Shown: positions 5,187-5,559 of the stretch, one piece after another
Position numbering within the stretch: position 1 is the first letter of the stretch
How the letters are laid out: every line of letters begins with the position of its first letter
Source: Methyloceanibacter sp.
GTDB lineage: Bacteria > Pseudomonadota > Alphaproteobacteria > Rhizobiales > Methyloligellaceae
Assembly: GCA_022865725.1 (NCBI GenBank)
Contig: JALHTP010000463.1
Coordinates: 1 to 5,559 of the forward strand
Length of the DNA stretch: 5,559 nucleotides
Reading direction: 5' to 3'
Position numbers and translations under genes: made by a program
Notes under the pieces: model-generated
Databases searched by the model: none
Seen by the model: the letters and a program-made list of their open reading frames with translations, nothing else
What the model was told of the DNA's origin: nothing

Positions 5187-5559
5187 ATGATGATCCGAGC
5201 CGCTATGATCCGGGCCTCTGCGCGCCTTCTGTTTGCAGGCTGCCTTCTCGCGGGGGCGGCATTGCCCGGAAGCTTCGCGCGCGGCGAGGAGACCCTGGTC
5301 TGGACCGCAAACTCCACTGGCGGGCTGATCGCGCTGACCTATGGGTCGCTCGATTCGAGCAAGCCGCCTGTCCTTCTGCTCTCTTGTTTCAACGAGATGG
5401 ACGTGGCGGTGCTCGAGATCTTCGGCGCGATCGAAGGGACCCGGCCGGGCCAGGAGCTGGCCATCGAGCTCGCGGCGGGAAGCTCGCAATCTTCCATCAA
5501 GGGCGAGGCGTCGCTCGACGACAAGACCGGCGTGATGTTCGCCGAAGCGTCCAGTATCG
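5187..5559 (+). CDS. Exported protein of unknown function, 3' end missing
   Basis: The frame is open from ATG 5187 to the window end without a stop (124 codons visible). Possible starts are ATG 5187, 5190 and 5205. The last gives the most compact Sec signal peptide: basic n-region MIRASAR, hydrophobic core LLFAGCLLAGAALPG, and a possible cleavage after GSFA. FAGC inside the core resembles a lipobox, but an arginine lies too close before it, so I favour a periplasmic or secreted protein. The mature part begins RGEETLVWTANSTGG and continues with LTYGS, PPVLLLSCFNEMDVAVLEIF and QELAIELAAGSSQSSIKGEA, suggesting a beta-rich domain with one cysteine. I do not recognise a named family; the style recalls hypothetical secreted proteins of Hyphomicrobiales. 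The start is uncertain because only a weak GAAAG lies upstream. Confidence 0.7.
   Translation, partial: MMIRAAMIRASARLLFAGCLLAGAALPGSFARGEETLVWTANSTGGLIALTYGSLDSSKPPVLLLSCFNEMDVAVLEIFGAIEGTRPGQELAIELAAGSSQSSIKGEASLDDKTGVMFAEASSI

Noticed and set aside
5225..5260. Lipoprotein signal with FAGC as lipobox
   Set aside because: An arginine lies too near the cysteine for the usual pattern and a long hydrophobic core continues after it, so ordinary Sec export is more likely.

Overview
The window is GC-rich DNA with tightly packed genes and frequent GTG starts. It is most likely from an alphaproteobacterium of the order Hyphomicrobiales (Bradyrhizobium/Rhodopseudomonas-like). This placement rests on the gene content (fabI next to aroC, tlyA next to an RumA-type methyltransferase), on the protein sequence style, and on an intergenic palindromic repeat with TTGTCAT/ATGACAA ends of a kind I recall from these genomes. 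The genus is not established.

Left part (1-1764, + strand): the 3' two-thirds of fabI (NADH-dependent enoyl-ACP reductase, fatty acid synthesis), then a complete aroC (chorismate synthase, last step of the shikimate pathway). Both are ordinary housekeeping genes. A 116-bp convergent gap (1765-1880) follows and is almost filled by a two-hairpin palindromic repeat that may end transcription from both sides.

Middle part (1881-3872, - strand): tlyA (S4 plus FtsJ-like rRNA 2'-O-methyltransferase) is followed after 15 nt by an RumA/RlmD-like 23S rRNA m5U methyltransferase with an Fe-S cysteine cluster. They look like a two-gene rRNA-modification operon. The junction carries a 13-bp tandem duplication that creates the Shine-Dalgarno sequence of the second gene.

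Right part (4001-5559, + strand): two adjacent but dissimilar SET-domain proteins, presumably protein-lysine methyltransferases, are transcribed divergently from tlyA. The first has a full eukaryote-like post-SET zinc cluster and a strongly basic C-terminal tail. The second is a minimal SET domain without zinc ligands and with a divergent NHxxxPN motif. They are followed by the start of a gene for an exported protein of unknown function, cut by the window end.

The most interesting part is the SET pair, which lies beside two rRNA methyltransferases so that four consecutive genes encode SAM-dependent methyltransferases. I see no tRNA, rRNA, CRISPR array, insertion sequence or phage gene. No intergenic stretch exceeds 150 bp, taking the starts chosen here.
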